NCBI RefSeq assembly: GCF_014647875.1
Contig: NZ_BMQA01000015.1
Location: 112,794 to 176,793 of the forward strand
DNA: 64,000 nucleotides
From: Streptomyces brasiliensis
GTDB taxonomy: Bacteria; Actinomycetota; Actinomycetes; Streptomycetales; Streptomycetaceae
Direction: 5' to 3'
The notes beneath the pieces are model-generated. The model was not told the DNA's origin. It made no database searches and saw nothing but the letters and a program-made list of their open reading frames with translations. This document shows, piece after piece, positions 10,921-18,366 of this stretch (position 1 is the stretch's first letter; every line of letters starts with the position of its first letter). A program made the position numbers and the translations under genes.

Positions 10921-12675
10921 TCACCCCGTGACGGGCCGTCCCTCGCCGGTTTGTCCCGTGTCGGACCCACCCACCACGGCAAGCGTGCCGTCCAGGTACG
11001 CCGCACGGGTCGCCCGGCGCTGGATCTTCCCGCTGGACGTCTTCGGGATCGTGCCGGGGTGGACCAGGACGACCGCACGCACCGAAAGGCCGTGCGCCTC
11101 GCCGATGGCGCTGCGGATCAGGTCGCCGATCTTCTCGGTCTCGCCGGCCGCGTCCGGGGTCAACTCGGCGACCATGACGGGCTGTTCCCCCTCGGTGCCG
11201 CCGTCCACCGCGAACGCGGCGGTGCAGCCGGGCCGCAGTGCGGGATGGGACAGCTCGGCGGACAGCTCCAGGTCCTGGGGATAGTGGTTCCGGCCGTCGA
11301 TGACGATCAGGTCCTTCAGGCGGCCCGTGACGAAGAGTTCGCCGTCGCGCAGGAACCCGAGGTCGCCGGTGCGCAGGAAGCGGCCGGTGCGGCCGGGGAG
11401 CGTGGCGCGGAAGGTCTCGCGGGTGGCGAGGGCGTTGCGCCAGTAGCCCTTGGCAACGCTCGCGCCGCCGACCCAGATCTCGCCGACCCCGCCCTCGGGC
11501 CGTTCCTTCTGCCGTTCGGGGTCGGCGATGACGACGGTCAGGCCGGGGCCTGGCCGGCCGCAGCCGACGGCCGCGGCGTCCGCCTCTCCGCCGTGCGGGC
11601 CGTCGCCGTCGGCGGCGAGCAGGCTCGGCGGGGTGTCCGCCGAGCCGCCGGTGACCATCAGCGTGGCCTCGGCCAGGCCGTAGCAGGGGTAGGGGGCCGT
11701 GCGGCGGAAGCCGGCCTCGGCGAAGGTGTCGGTGAAGCGCCGCAGGGTGGCGGCACGCACCGGTTCGGCGCCGTTGAAGGCGACTTTCCAGCTGCTCAGG
11801 TCGAGTTGGTCGAGCAGCTGCGGGGTGGCGTGCTTCAGGCAGAGTTCGTACGCGAAGTTGGGGCCGCCGCTGCTGTGCGGGCGGAAGCGGCTGACGGCGG
11901 TCAGCCAGCGGGCGGGGCGCTGCAGGAAGTGCAGCGGCGAGAAGAGGGTGGCGGTGGCGCCCAGGTAAAGGGTGTTGAGGACGGGGCCGATGAGTCCCAT
12001 GTCGTGGTAGACGGGCAGCCAGCTCACGAACAGCTCGTGGCCGTACTCCTCGATCGTGTCCGGGGTGTGACCCATCCGCTCGGTGATGAGGCGTTCGTTG
12101 TGGAGGAGGTTTCCGTGGGTCACCATCACGCCGCGCGGGACGGAGGTGGAGCCGGAGGTGTACTGGAGGAAGGCGACCGAGTCGGGGGCGAGGCCGGGGT
12201 CGCGCCAGGCGCCGGCCGCCTCGTCGGGTATCTCCTCGGTGGCGACGCGGGTGACACCGTCCAGTTCTGGCAGGTGATCCGCCATGGCGCCCAGGGCGGC
12301 GATCACCTCGCGGCCGCCCAGGATCACCTTGGCGTCGGCGTCGGCCAGCAGGCGCTTCGTGCGGAGCAGGGCACGGTGGTTCTGGGAGCGGCCCTGCGGG
12401 GGCACGGCCGGTACGGCGACGACGCCGGCCGCGAGGCAGCCCAGGTAGGCGCAGATGAACTCGAGGCCGGGCGGGTGCAGCAGCATCGCGCGGGAGCCGG
12501 CGAGACCGCGCTCCTGGAGCCAGGCGGCGACGGCCCGCGAGCGGGTGAGGAGGCGCGCGTACGTGAGGTGCTGGATCTCGCCGTCACTGTCGCCGGTGAC
12601 GAGATGGCGATAGGCGGTCCGGTCGGGATGGTTCTCGGCGTGCGTGGTCAGCAGTTCGACCAGTGAACGTGCCAT
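10921..12675 (-). CDS. Fatty acyl-AMP ligase (FAAL)
   Basis: The 584-aa enzyme adenylates a fatty acid and passes it to an ACP rather than to CoA, feeding a PKS. The adenylation signature QYTSGST is at about residue 171, followed by LPVYHDMGLIG, the GRP/VGEIWV core and a C-terminal PKTSSGKIQRR with the conserved Lys. The overall pattern, with the conserved LPVYHDMGLIG block and an extended region before the C-terminal subdomain, matches FAAL/FadD32-like proteins better than CoA ligases. It is followed after 151 bp by a PKS whose first domain is an ACP, the standard FAAL partner, so the two are probably one operon. ATG start with AGGTGAG about 10 nt upstream. Chain length cannot be read from the sequence. 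Confidence 0.93.
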   Translation of the reverse strand: MARSLVELLTTHAENHPDRTAYRHLVTGDSDGEIQHLTYARLLTRSRAVAAWLQERGLAGSRAMLLHPPGLEFICAYLGCLAAGVVAVPAVPPQGRSQNHRALLRTKRLLADADAKVILGGREVIAALGAMADHLPELDGVTRVATEEIPDEAAGAWRDPGLAPDSVAFLQYTSGSTSVPRGVMVTHGNLLHNERLITERMGHTPDTIEEYGHELFVSWLPVYHDMGLIGPVLNTLYLGATATLFSPLHFLQRPARWLTAVSRFRPHSSGGPNFAYELCLKHATPQLLDQLDLSSWKVAFNGAEPVRAATLRRFTDTFAEAGFRRTAPYPCYGLAEATLMVTGGSADTPPSLLAADGDGPHGGEADAAAVGCGRPGPGLTVVIADPERQKERPEGGVGEIWVGGASVAKGYWRNALATRETFRATLPGRTGRFLRTGDLGFLRDGELFVTGRLKDLIVIDGRNHYPQDLELSAELSHPALRPGCTAAFAVDGGTEGEQPVMVAELTPDAAGETEKIGDLIRSAIGEAHGLSVRAVVLVHPGTIPKTSSGKIQRRATRAAYLDGTLAVVGGSDTGQTGEGRPVTG

Positions 12676-12977
12676 GGGACGACTCTCACCTGTCTGACGA
12701 AGTGGGCGAGGAACCCGAGATCGAGGGCCGCGTCACACGTACGCACGGAAGCCGAGACGCGCCTGGCCCCCTTGCCAGGCCGTTCGGCCGAACCCCCCGC
12801 TGACGGAGCCGCAGGTCGAGCGACACCACAATGATTCCCCCGCAGCAGCTTTCTACCGGCAAGTAGCACCCTAGCAAGTCCGGCTGATCGAAATCCTGGA
12901 GGATCGTAAACGCCTCACACTCAAGGGAGTTGACCTGGCCGACCTTCCCTGACAACCGGCCTTACGTATCAACTCGC
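12676..12977. other. Upstream region of the FAAL-PKS operon
   Basis: A 302-bp gene-free stretch between FAAL and a small hypothetical gene, both on the minus strand. The half nearer the hypothetical gene is less GC-rich than the surroundings and holds the best promoter match. An inverted repeat with 7-bp arms (GCCTGGC/GCCAGGC) spans 12761-12780, inside the predicted leader. No regulator binding motif was recognised. Confidence 0.5.
12850..12877 (-). promoter_or_regulatory. Candidate sigma70-type promoter for FAAL-PKS
   Basis: On the minus strand TTGCTA (12877-12872) is followed after 16 bp by TAGAAA (12855-12850). Transcription would start near 12843 and give a leader of about 165 nt before the FAAL start. 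This is pattern matching only. Confidence 0.33.
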
Positions 12978-13328
12978 CTACCGCTCCTGCCGGATGGCCC
13001 GTACGACACTCTCGGCATCGGGCACGGAGACGGTGAGGCGCTCGAAGGGCGCGGACGGTGCCAGGCCGGCCACGACGACGGGACCGCGTCCGCGCACCGC
13101 GCCGAAGTCCCGGCCGTCGGGGTGGCGCCACTCGCCCACGCAGAAGCGGTCGGGTAACCACCGGCCGGAGCGGCGCACCCCGCGCAGCCCGCGCCACCGG
13201 TCGGGCTCGACCACCACGTGCCGCACGTCCGTGCGCGGGACCCGTACCTCCCGGCGCCTGGCGACGAGCATCTCCGCCGGGGTCAGCCGGACCACCAGGT
13301 CCGTCCCGTCGACGACCAGCCGGGCCAC
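12978..13328 (-). CDS. Small hypothetical protein
   Basis: This 116-aa soluble protein starts at GTG 13328 behind an almost ideal AGGAGGTGA with 8-nt spacing; the frame is open much further upstream but that part is antisense to the neighbouring release-factor-like gene. The sequence alternates short beta-strand-like segments, contains WRGLRG and ends in VPDAESVVRAIRQ, a pattern that could fit a small bacterial PH-like domain, which is only a guess. There is no signal peptide or membrane segment. It is divergent from the baeRF3-type gene (139 bp apart) and does not look connected to the PKS. Confidence 0.7.
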   Translation of the reverse strand: MARLVVDGTDLVVRLTPAEMLVARRREVRVPRTDVRHVVVEPDRWRGLRGVRRSGRWLPDRFCVGEWRHPDGRDFGAVRGRGPVVVAGLAPSAPFERLTVSVPDAESVVRAIRQER

Positions 13329-13454
13329 CGGGATCACCTCCTGCCGCGGCCTGCTCCCGTTCCTTCCTGCCGCGACCTGCGCCGATTCTCGCCCGGCCCG
13401 GCCGACCGGGCGAGCCGGACCTGTACCCCAAATGCCCGATCCGTGAATCAGTCC

Positions 13455-13467
13455 TATCGTTCTGATA
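13455..13467 (+). promoter_or_regulatory. Possible leaderless promoter of the baeRF3 gene
   Basis: A TATCGT hexamer at 13455-13460 ends 6 nt before the ATG at 13467 and no Shine-Dalgarno sequence is present, so transcription could begin at or next to the start codon. No convincing -35 box is seen. Confidence 0.3.
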
Positions 13468-14561
13468 TGGAGCACGCACTCAGTCCCGCGACCCTGTCCG
13501 AGCTGCGGCGCCCGCGCCTCTACCCCGCGGTGTCCGTGCTGACCCCGACGCACCGCCGCGAGCCCGACAATGCCCAGGATCCGGTCCGGCTGCGCAATGT
13601 CGTGGCCGAGGCCAGGAAGCAGCTGGAGTCCGACCCCTCGGTCACCCGGGAGCGGCGCATCGACGTCGTCGACCAGCTCGACCGGGCGCTCGCCGAGGTG
13701 GACCTGGCGCATACCGAGGACGGGCTGGTGATCTTCGCCGCGCCGGGTGAGCACCAGGTGTGGTCGCTGGCCCGCACGGTGCCCGAGCGGGTGGTGCTCT
13801 CGGACACCTTCCTGACCCGCAACCTCGTCTCCGCGCAGGTCGCCGAGCGGCCGTTCTGGGTGCTCTCGGTCTCCTCCGACCGGGTCACGCTGTGGAACGG
13901 CGGCGTCGACCGTGTCACCGAGGACCGGACCCGCGGTTTCCCGATGGAGCGGAGCTTCGAGAACTTCGACGCCGAGCGCCGTGAGCAGATCGGCGACACG
14001 CCCAGCGCCTACCGCGACGAGGACACGAAGCACTTCCTGCGCGCGGCGGACACGGCGATGACCAAGCTCCTGCGGGACGACCCGCGGCCGCTGATCATCA
14101 CGGGCGAACCGGCCGCGCTCTCGCTCCTCGACGAGTTCGCCGGCATCACACGCCAGGCCGTGCAGGTCCCGCACGGCGGGCTCGCGCACGGCACCCCCGA
14201 GGCCGTGTGGCAGGCCGTACGGCCCGTGGTCGACGCCGAGGCCCGCAAGGACGCGGATTCCGTGGCCCGCGAGCTGGACACGGCACGCGGCCGCAAGGAG
14301 TTCGCCGCCGGTGTCGACGAGGTCTGGCAGAGCGCCCGGGAGGGCCGCATCCGGCTGCTGGCCGTCGAGGAGAACTACCGCGTGACGGTCCGCGACGACG
14401 GCGACCACCTGGTCCCGGCCGAGAGCGGCGACCTCGATGCCCGCGAGGACATCGTGGACGAGATCGTCGAGCAGTGCCTGGAGACCGGAGCCGACGTCCG
14501 CTTCGTGCCCGACGGCAGCCTTGACGACGCCAACGGCATCGCGGGCGTGCTGCGCTACTGA
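13467..14561 (+). CDS. baeRF3-type (archaeal/eukaryotic release factor-like) protein
   Basis: A 364-aa cytoplasmic protein resembling the bacterial archaeo-eukaryotic release factor family 3, proteins built on the eRF1/Pelota-like core whose function in bacteria is not established. Features seen include the N-terminal PAVSVLTPTHRREPDNAQDP block, a central VSSDRVTLWNGG and a C-terminal segment with LLAVEENYR and VDEIVEQCLETGADVRFVP, resembling an eRF1 domain-3-like fold. ATG 13467 is the first start consistent with homology; no ribosome site precedes it, so it may be leaderless. It is followed by an oxidoreductase gene 61 bp downstream on the same strand. Related families have been proposed to act in ribosome rescue or hibernation, but nothing here proves that. 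Confidence 0.75.
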   Translation: MEHALSPATLSELRRPRLYPAVSVLTPTHRREPDNAQDPVRLRNVVAEARKQLESDPSVTRERRIDVVDQLDRALAEVDLAHTEDGLVIFAAPGEHQVWSLARTVPERVVLSDTFLTRNLVSAQVAERPFWVLSVSSDRVTLWNGGVDRVTEDRTRGFPMERSFENFDAERREQIGDTPSAYRDEDTKHFLRAADTAMTKLLRDDPRPLIITGEPAALSLLDEFAGITRQAVQVPHGGLAHGTPEAVWQAVRPVVDAEARKDADSVARELDTARGRKEFAAGVDEVWQSAREGRIRLLAVEENYRVTVRDDGDHLVPAESGDLDAREDIVDEIVEQCLETGADVRFVPDGSLDDANGIAGVLRY

Positions 14562-14622
14562 CGACGCCTTCTCCCGGCGGCGTACGCTACGGCGTGATCG
14601 TCGGCCGAGAGGAAGTGCGCAC

Positions 14623-15648
14623 GTGGGTGACCTGCTGGGCGTAGCGGTTCTGGGTGCCGGGCACATGGGTGCCGACCACATACGGCGTCTGGATGGCGTG
14701 GTGAGTGGTGCCAGGGTCGCCGCTGTGGCCGATCCCGACACCGACCGCGCCAAGGAGGCGGTGGCCGGGCTCGACGGGGTCTCGGTGCACACCGATCCGG
14801 TGTCCGCGCTGGCGGCCCCCGGTGTGCAGGCCGTCCTCGTCGCCTCACCTGGTCCCGCGCACGAGGACGCCCTGCTCGCCGCCTTCGCGCGCGGGCTGCC
14901 GGTGCTGTGCGAGAAGCCCATGGTGCCCGACTCCACAGGAGCGCTGCGGGTCGTGGAGGCCGAGGCCAGGCTGGGGCGCCGGCTGGCGCAGATCGGCTTC
15001 ATGCGCCGCTACGACGCCGAGTACCGGCGCCTGAAGTCACTGCTGGACGACGGCGGTCTCGGGCGCCCGCTGATGCTGCACTGCACCCACCGCAACGTCT
15101 CCTCGCCGCCCCACTTCACCAGCGCGATGCTGATCAACAGCTCGGTGTCGCACGAGATCGACGCCGCCCGCTGGCTGCTCGGCCAGGAGCTGACGGCGGT
15201 GACCGTGCTGCGCCCGGCGTCCTCGGCGGGCGCGCCCGAGGGGCTGATCGACCCGCAGTTCGTGCTCTTCGAGACCGAGCGCGGCGCCCTGGTGGACGTG
15301 GAGGTCTTCGTCAACTGCGGCTTCGGCTACCAGGTGCGCTGCGAAGCCGTGTGCGAGCGGGGCAGCGCCCGGATCGGCGACGAGCACACCATGGTGGTCA
15401 CTGCGCGGGGCGGGGCCCGCGAGGAGGTGGCGCAGGACTACCTCGTACGGTTCGCCGACGCCTACGACCGCGAGGTGCAGGCGTGGGTGGACGCCACCCG
15501 GCAGGGCCGGGTCTCCGGCCCGAGCGTGTGGGACGGCTACGCGGCGTCCGTCGTCGCCGAGGCGGGGGTCCGGGCGCTGGAGACCGGCGGCCGCACGACC
15601 GTCGAGCTCGCCCCGCGCCCGGACCTCTACGCCGAGGTCAGCCGCTGA
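14623..15648 (+). CDS. Gfo/Idh/MocA family oxidoreductase
   Basis: A 341-aa NAD(P)-dependent dehydrogenase, probably acting on an inositol or sugar. The N-terminal Rossmann fold shows GVAVLGAGHMGADH, followed by the family signature CEKPM near residue 100 and a C-terminal substrate domain containing SSVSHEIDAARWLLG, whose His-Asp pair is typical of inositol dehydrogenase-like members. The GTG start at 14623 has GAGAGGA 9 nt upstream. It may be co-transcribed with the baeRF3 gene. Its 3' end overlaps, on the opposite strand, the tail of a phospholipase C remnant. No inositol transport or catabolic genes are nearby, so the substrate is unknown. Confidence 0.85.
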   Translation: MGDLLGVAVLGAGHMGADHIRRLDGVVSGARVAAVADPDTDRAKEAVAGLDGVSVHTDPVSALAAPGVQAVLVASPGPAHEDALLAAFARGLPVLCEKPMVPDSTGALRVVEAEARLGRRLAQIGFMRRYDAEYRRLKSLLDDGGLGRPLMLHCTHRNVSSPPHFTSAMLINSSVSHEIDAARWLLGQELTAVTVLRPASSAGAPEGLIDPQFVLFETERGALVDVEVFVNCGFGYQVRCEAVCERGSARIGDEHTMVVTARGGAREEVAQDYLVRFADAYDREVQAWVDATRQGRVSGPSVWDGYAASVVAEAGVRALETGGRTTVELAPRPDLYAEVSR

Positions 15649-16062
15649 CGCTCGCCCCGCCCGTCTCGAGGTGGCCGTCGACTCCGACGCGACCATGTCG
15701 CGTCGGAGTCGACGGTGATCGGGAAGTCGTACCAGCCGTTCTGGTACGCCACGGCGTTGAAGTGGTCCTCCGTCGGCGCACCCGCGGCGACCGTGTACGT
15801 CCAGGGACCGTCGCCGCGGTAGTGGTTCGAGGTGATCGTCAACTTCACCGACGGCGAGCCCGAGTTGGCCGTCCTGAACCAGATCGCGAGCTTGCCGGTG
15901 CCCGGTTCGACGGCGTAACGAGTGCTCACCTCGGCCGACTTGCCCGCCTTCGTCGCGTCGCCCCGGAAGCGGCGCAGGAAGCGGTCGGGGCCGGCCATGG
16001 TGAGGTCGTACGAGCCGCTGCCGTAGCCCGAGCCGATGCTGAGCAGCCGGACGCGGCCTCGT
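15638..16062 (-). pseudogene. Phosphocholine-specific phospholipase C, C-terminal remnant
   Basis: Only about the last 140 residues of a secreted phospholipase C (normally near 680 aa) remain: the C-terminal DUF756-type domain with YDLTMAGPDRFLRRFRGD, a run of beta strands, and WYDFPITVDSDATWSRR. Upstream homology fades near 16060, just before the stop of the SsgA-like gene. After DSDATWSRR the frame shifts; the other frame reads VDGHLETGGASVSG and a stop at 15638, the normal C-terminus of this family, whereas the unshifted frame runs to 15627. The gene is therefore both 5'-truncated and frameshifted, and has no start or signal peptide. Confidence 0.8.
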
Positions 16063-16077
16063 CGCCGCCGCCACAGC

Positions 16078-16491
16078 TCAGACGCCGTCGAAGAGGGCGG
16101 TCAGTCCGCGTTCGACGACCTCCCCCAGGTCCTCCCGCCCGGGCGCCACCACCGCGTAGGTGCGCAGCAGGAAGCGACGCAGCGCAGCCGTGTCGAACTG
16201 GAGCAGCGCGAGCCCGCAGACCGAGTGGAACTCCAGGACCGTACGCGCCCGGCCGCACGGCCATATCTGCACATCCCCGCGCCCGGCCGGGGCGTCGAGA
16301 CCCTCGTCGAGCAGCGATCGGGCGAAGGTCCAGGTGACGTCCTCGCCGTCGAGCGTGACCTCCGACGGGAAGTCGATGAACACCGCGAGTGGATCCTCGG
16401 CCGTGTACCGAAGCGCGGCGGCCACCGGGACCTCGCGGTCCGCGGCGGTGATCAACTGGGCGTGGGCGGGCTGCCGGATGGTGATGTCCAT
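16078..16491 (-). CDS. SsgA-like sporulation/cell division protein (SALP)
   Basis: This 137-aa protein belongs to the SsgA-like family, unique to sporulating actinomycetes, whose members control septum placement, peptidoglycan remodelling and spore wall maturation. Diagnostic parts are ALRYTAEDPLAVFIDFP, VTWTFARSLLDEGL, the basic segment RGDVQIWPCGRARTV and a C-terminal helix ending in ERGLTALFDGV. The ATG at 16491 gives the normal family length; the longer open frame upstream lacks homology. Which SALP this is (SsgB to SsgG or an extra paralog) cannot be decided by eye. It is divergent from the PAS/PP2C phosphatase gene, and both fit a development-related context. Confidence 0.88.
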   Translation of the reverse strand: MDITIRQPAHAQLITAADREVPVAAALRYTAEDPLAVFIDFPSEVTLDGEDVTWTFARSLLDEGLDAPAGRGDVQIWPCGRARTVLEFHSVCGLALLQFDTAALRRFLLRTYAVVAPGREDLGEVVERGLTALFDGV

Positions 16492-16849
16492 GCTCTTACG
16501 AGTCCGCAGAACCGCATACGTGACACCTGAGCGGCAACTATCTGATGTGACCTGCGTCACTCGGGAATGAGTGCGCCTGACGGGGAACACATGACCCTCG
16601 AACGCCCGCCCGAACGCGACACCGAAAGCCCTCACGACACGTCAAGTCGCGTACGCAGTCTACGACTTGCGACATACGAACACATACGCCATGCGCACCC
16701 CCCAAGCACGCCGTGAAGACTCTGGCATATGCCGTGGGCACCACCGTATCGTGTGTTGCCAAATCCCTTACAGGCCGTGGCGGGCTGTGCAACAGTCGTA
16801 GCGGTCCCTCCGTCCCGACTGTCCGTACCGTCCCCCATCGGAGTGCGTC
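16492..16849. other. Divergent promoter region, SALP / PP2C phosphatase
   Basis: This 358-bp gap is locally AT-richer than its flanks. It contains several CATACG/CATATG-like pentamer and hexamer repeats between about 16480 and 16740, and an inverted repeat CAAGTCG/CGACTTG near 16640-16672. No known binding motif was assigned. Confidence 0.45.
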
Positions 16850-18286
16850 ATGCCGTCCCATCTCTCCGCGGACCGCCCAGCCGGCCGGCCACCGGGCCCC
16901 GGGTCGGTCGACGCGTTGATAAGGCAGGCGCGGCGGCTCAAGGGGGACATGGACGCCGTACGGCGGGACGCGCACAGTGACGGAACGGACCCGGAGGACC
17001 GCTGGCAGCGCGCGCTGTACGACCTGGCGTTGCATCAACTCAACGACCTGGACGAACACTTGGCCCAGCTGCGGGACGGCCCGCCGCCGGTGCCGCCCGC
17101 TCCCGCGGAGCCGGTTCCCGCGTCCGTCACCGCTGAGGCAGACCCGGCGGAGAGCGGTTCGCTGCTCACCCGGGTGGGCAGTGCCGAGTGGAACTTCCTG
17201 ACGGACGAGGCCAGTTGGTCCGGTGAGCTGTACCGGATCCTCGGCCGCGACCCGTCCGCGCCCGCCCTCACCCTCGACGAACTGCCGTCCCTGATCCTGG
17301 ACGAGGACCGGCCGAGGCTGACGGCCATGGTGACGGACTGCCTGGTCGACGCCAAGCCGATCGACGGCGAGTTCCGCGTCGTACGGCCCGACGGATCCGT
17401 CCGGACCGTGCACATGATGGGCGAGCCCGTGCTCGACGCCGACGGCAGTACCGCCTCGATGTGGGCCGTGCTGCGCGACGTCAGTGAACTGCGCCGCCAC
17501 CGGCGGACGGTGCACGAGACCCGTGACTCGTTGCAGCGTCACCGGCAGCAGGCCCAGACCGAGCGCCGGCTCGCGGTCGAGCTGCAGGAAGCCGTGCTCC
17601 CCCCGTGGCGCGGCTCCCTGCGGCTCCCGCGCCGGGGACCGCGGGCTCTCGACCTCGCGGCCCGCCATCTGCCCTCCGGCACCGACACGTTGCTCGGTGG
17701 CGACTGGTACGACGCCCTCGAACTGTCCGACGGGGACACCCTGCTCAGCGTCGGCGACCTCACCGGACAGGGCGTCACCGTCACGTCCGGCATGGCCATG
17801 CTGCTGGGTGCCGTCCGCGGCATGGCGATGGCGGGCACTGGGCCCGGTCAACTCCTGTCCTGGCTCAACCAGTTACTCGACGCCACGGTCCAGCCGGCCC
17901 TGGGCAGCGCGATGTGCTGCCGCTACCGGCCCGAGACCCGCACCCTCGAGTGGGCGCAGGCAGGACACCCCGCCCCGCTGCTGTTCCGCGGCGGGACGGG
18001 GTGCGCGCTGACCGTTCCGGACGGCGTCCTGCTCGGCGCCACTCCGAGGGCCGACTACGGCCAGGCCGAAGTGACCCTCGAACCGGGCGACCTGCTCCTG
18101 CTGCACACCGACGGGCTGGTGCCCGGCCAGAACGGCGCCCACACCGTGCGGCGCCTCCTCGACCTGGCCCCGCGCTTCGGTGCGGCGCGCACCGCACAGG
18201 ACTGTGTGCGGACGGTCGTGGAGGAGTTCGGCGACTGCGAGCGCAAGGACGAGGCCTGTGTGCTCATCGCCAAGGTGACGTCCTGA
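16850..18286 (+). CDS. PAS-domain PP2C-type (SpoIIE/RsbU) phosphatase
   Basis: A 478-aa signalling phosphatase. After a variable N-terminus (about 1-100), a PAS/PAC domain (about 100-215) shows EWNFLTDEASWSGELYRILG and EFRVVRPDGSVRTVHMMGEP, then a short coiled-coil linker (HRRTVHETRDSLQRHRQQA). The SpoIIE domain (about 240-478) has the metal-binding motifs GGDWYDAL, SVGDLTGQG, LLLLHTDGLV and a DEACVLIAKV tail. Such proteins usually dephosphorylate anti-anti-sigma factors. There is no N-terminal kinase or membrane segment. Codon 342 (17873-17875) is TTA, the rare leucine codon read by the bldA tRNA, so translation may be tied to development. ATG start with GGAG about 7 nt upstream. Confidence 0.9.
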   Translation: MPSHLSADRPAGRPPGPGSVDALIRQARRLKGDMDAVRRDAHSDGTDPEDRWQRALYDLALHQLNDLDEHLAQLRDGPPPVPPAPAEPVPASVTAEADPAESGSLLTRVGSAEWNFLTDEASWSGELYRILGRDPSAPALTLDELPSLILDEDRPRLTAMVTDCLVDAKPIDGEFRVVRPDGSVRTVHMMGEPVLDADGSTASMWAVLRDVSELRRHRRTVHETRDSLQRHRQQAQTERRLAVELQEAVLPPWRGSLRLPRRGPRALDLAARHLPSGTDTLLGGDWYDALELSDGDTLLSVGDLTGQGVTVTSGMAMLLGAVRGMAMAGTGPGQLLSWLNQLLDATVQPALGSAMCCRYRPETRTLEWAQAGHPAPLLFRGGTGCALTVPDGVLLGATPRADYGQAEVTLEPGDLLLLHTDGLVPGQNGAHTVRRLLDLAPRFGAARTAQDCVRTVVEEFGDCERKDEACVLIAKVTS

Positions 18287-18297
18287 AGAGCAGGACG
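18279..18297 (+). terminator. Short hairpin at the end of the PP2C gene
   Basis: CGTCCTG and CAGGACG form a 7-bp stem with a 5-nt loop across the stop codon. It lies between convergent genes and may act as a weak terminator; there is no T-run. Confidence 0.35.
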
Positions 18298-18366
18298 ACG
18301 TCGCGACACACCGGCATGACGCAGGTGCTGCACCAGGCGTCGTGACGGAACAGCGCCACAGACCCC

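Noticed and set aside
10770..11078. PKS start at 11078
   Set aside because: The extra 103 residues overlap the FAAL gene, are Arg/Pro-rich and lack PKS homology; ATG 10769 fits the ACP start.
12761..12780. Hairpin GCCTGGC/GCCAGGC before FAAL as a terminator or operator
   Set aside because: The stem is short, has no T-run and lies inside the predicted leader; there is no upstream transcript end that needs it.
12978..15002. 674-aa minus-strand frame
   Set aside because: All but the last 116 residues is antisense to the baeRF3 and oxidoreductase genes; only the terminal part, with its own AGGAGG and GTG, is a gene.
16640..16672. CAAGTCG/CGACTTG inverted repeat as a specific regulator site
   Set aside because: The arms are far apart and no known motif matches; kept only as a note in the intergenic entry.
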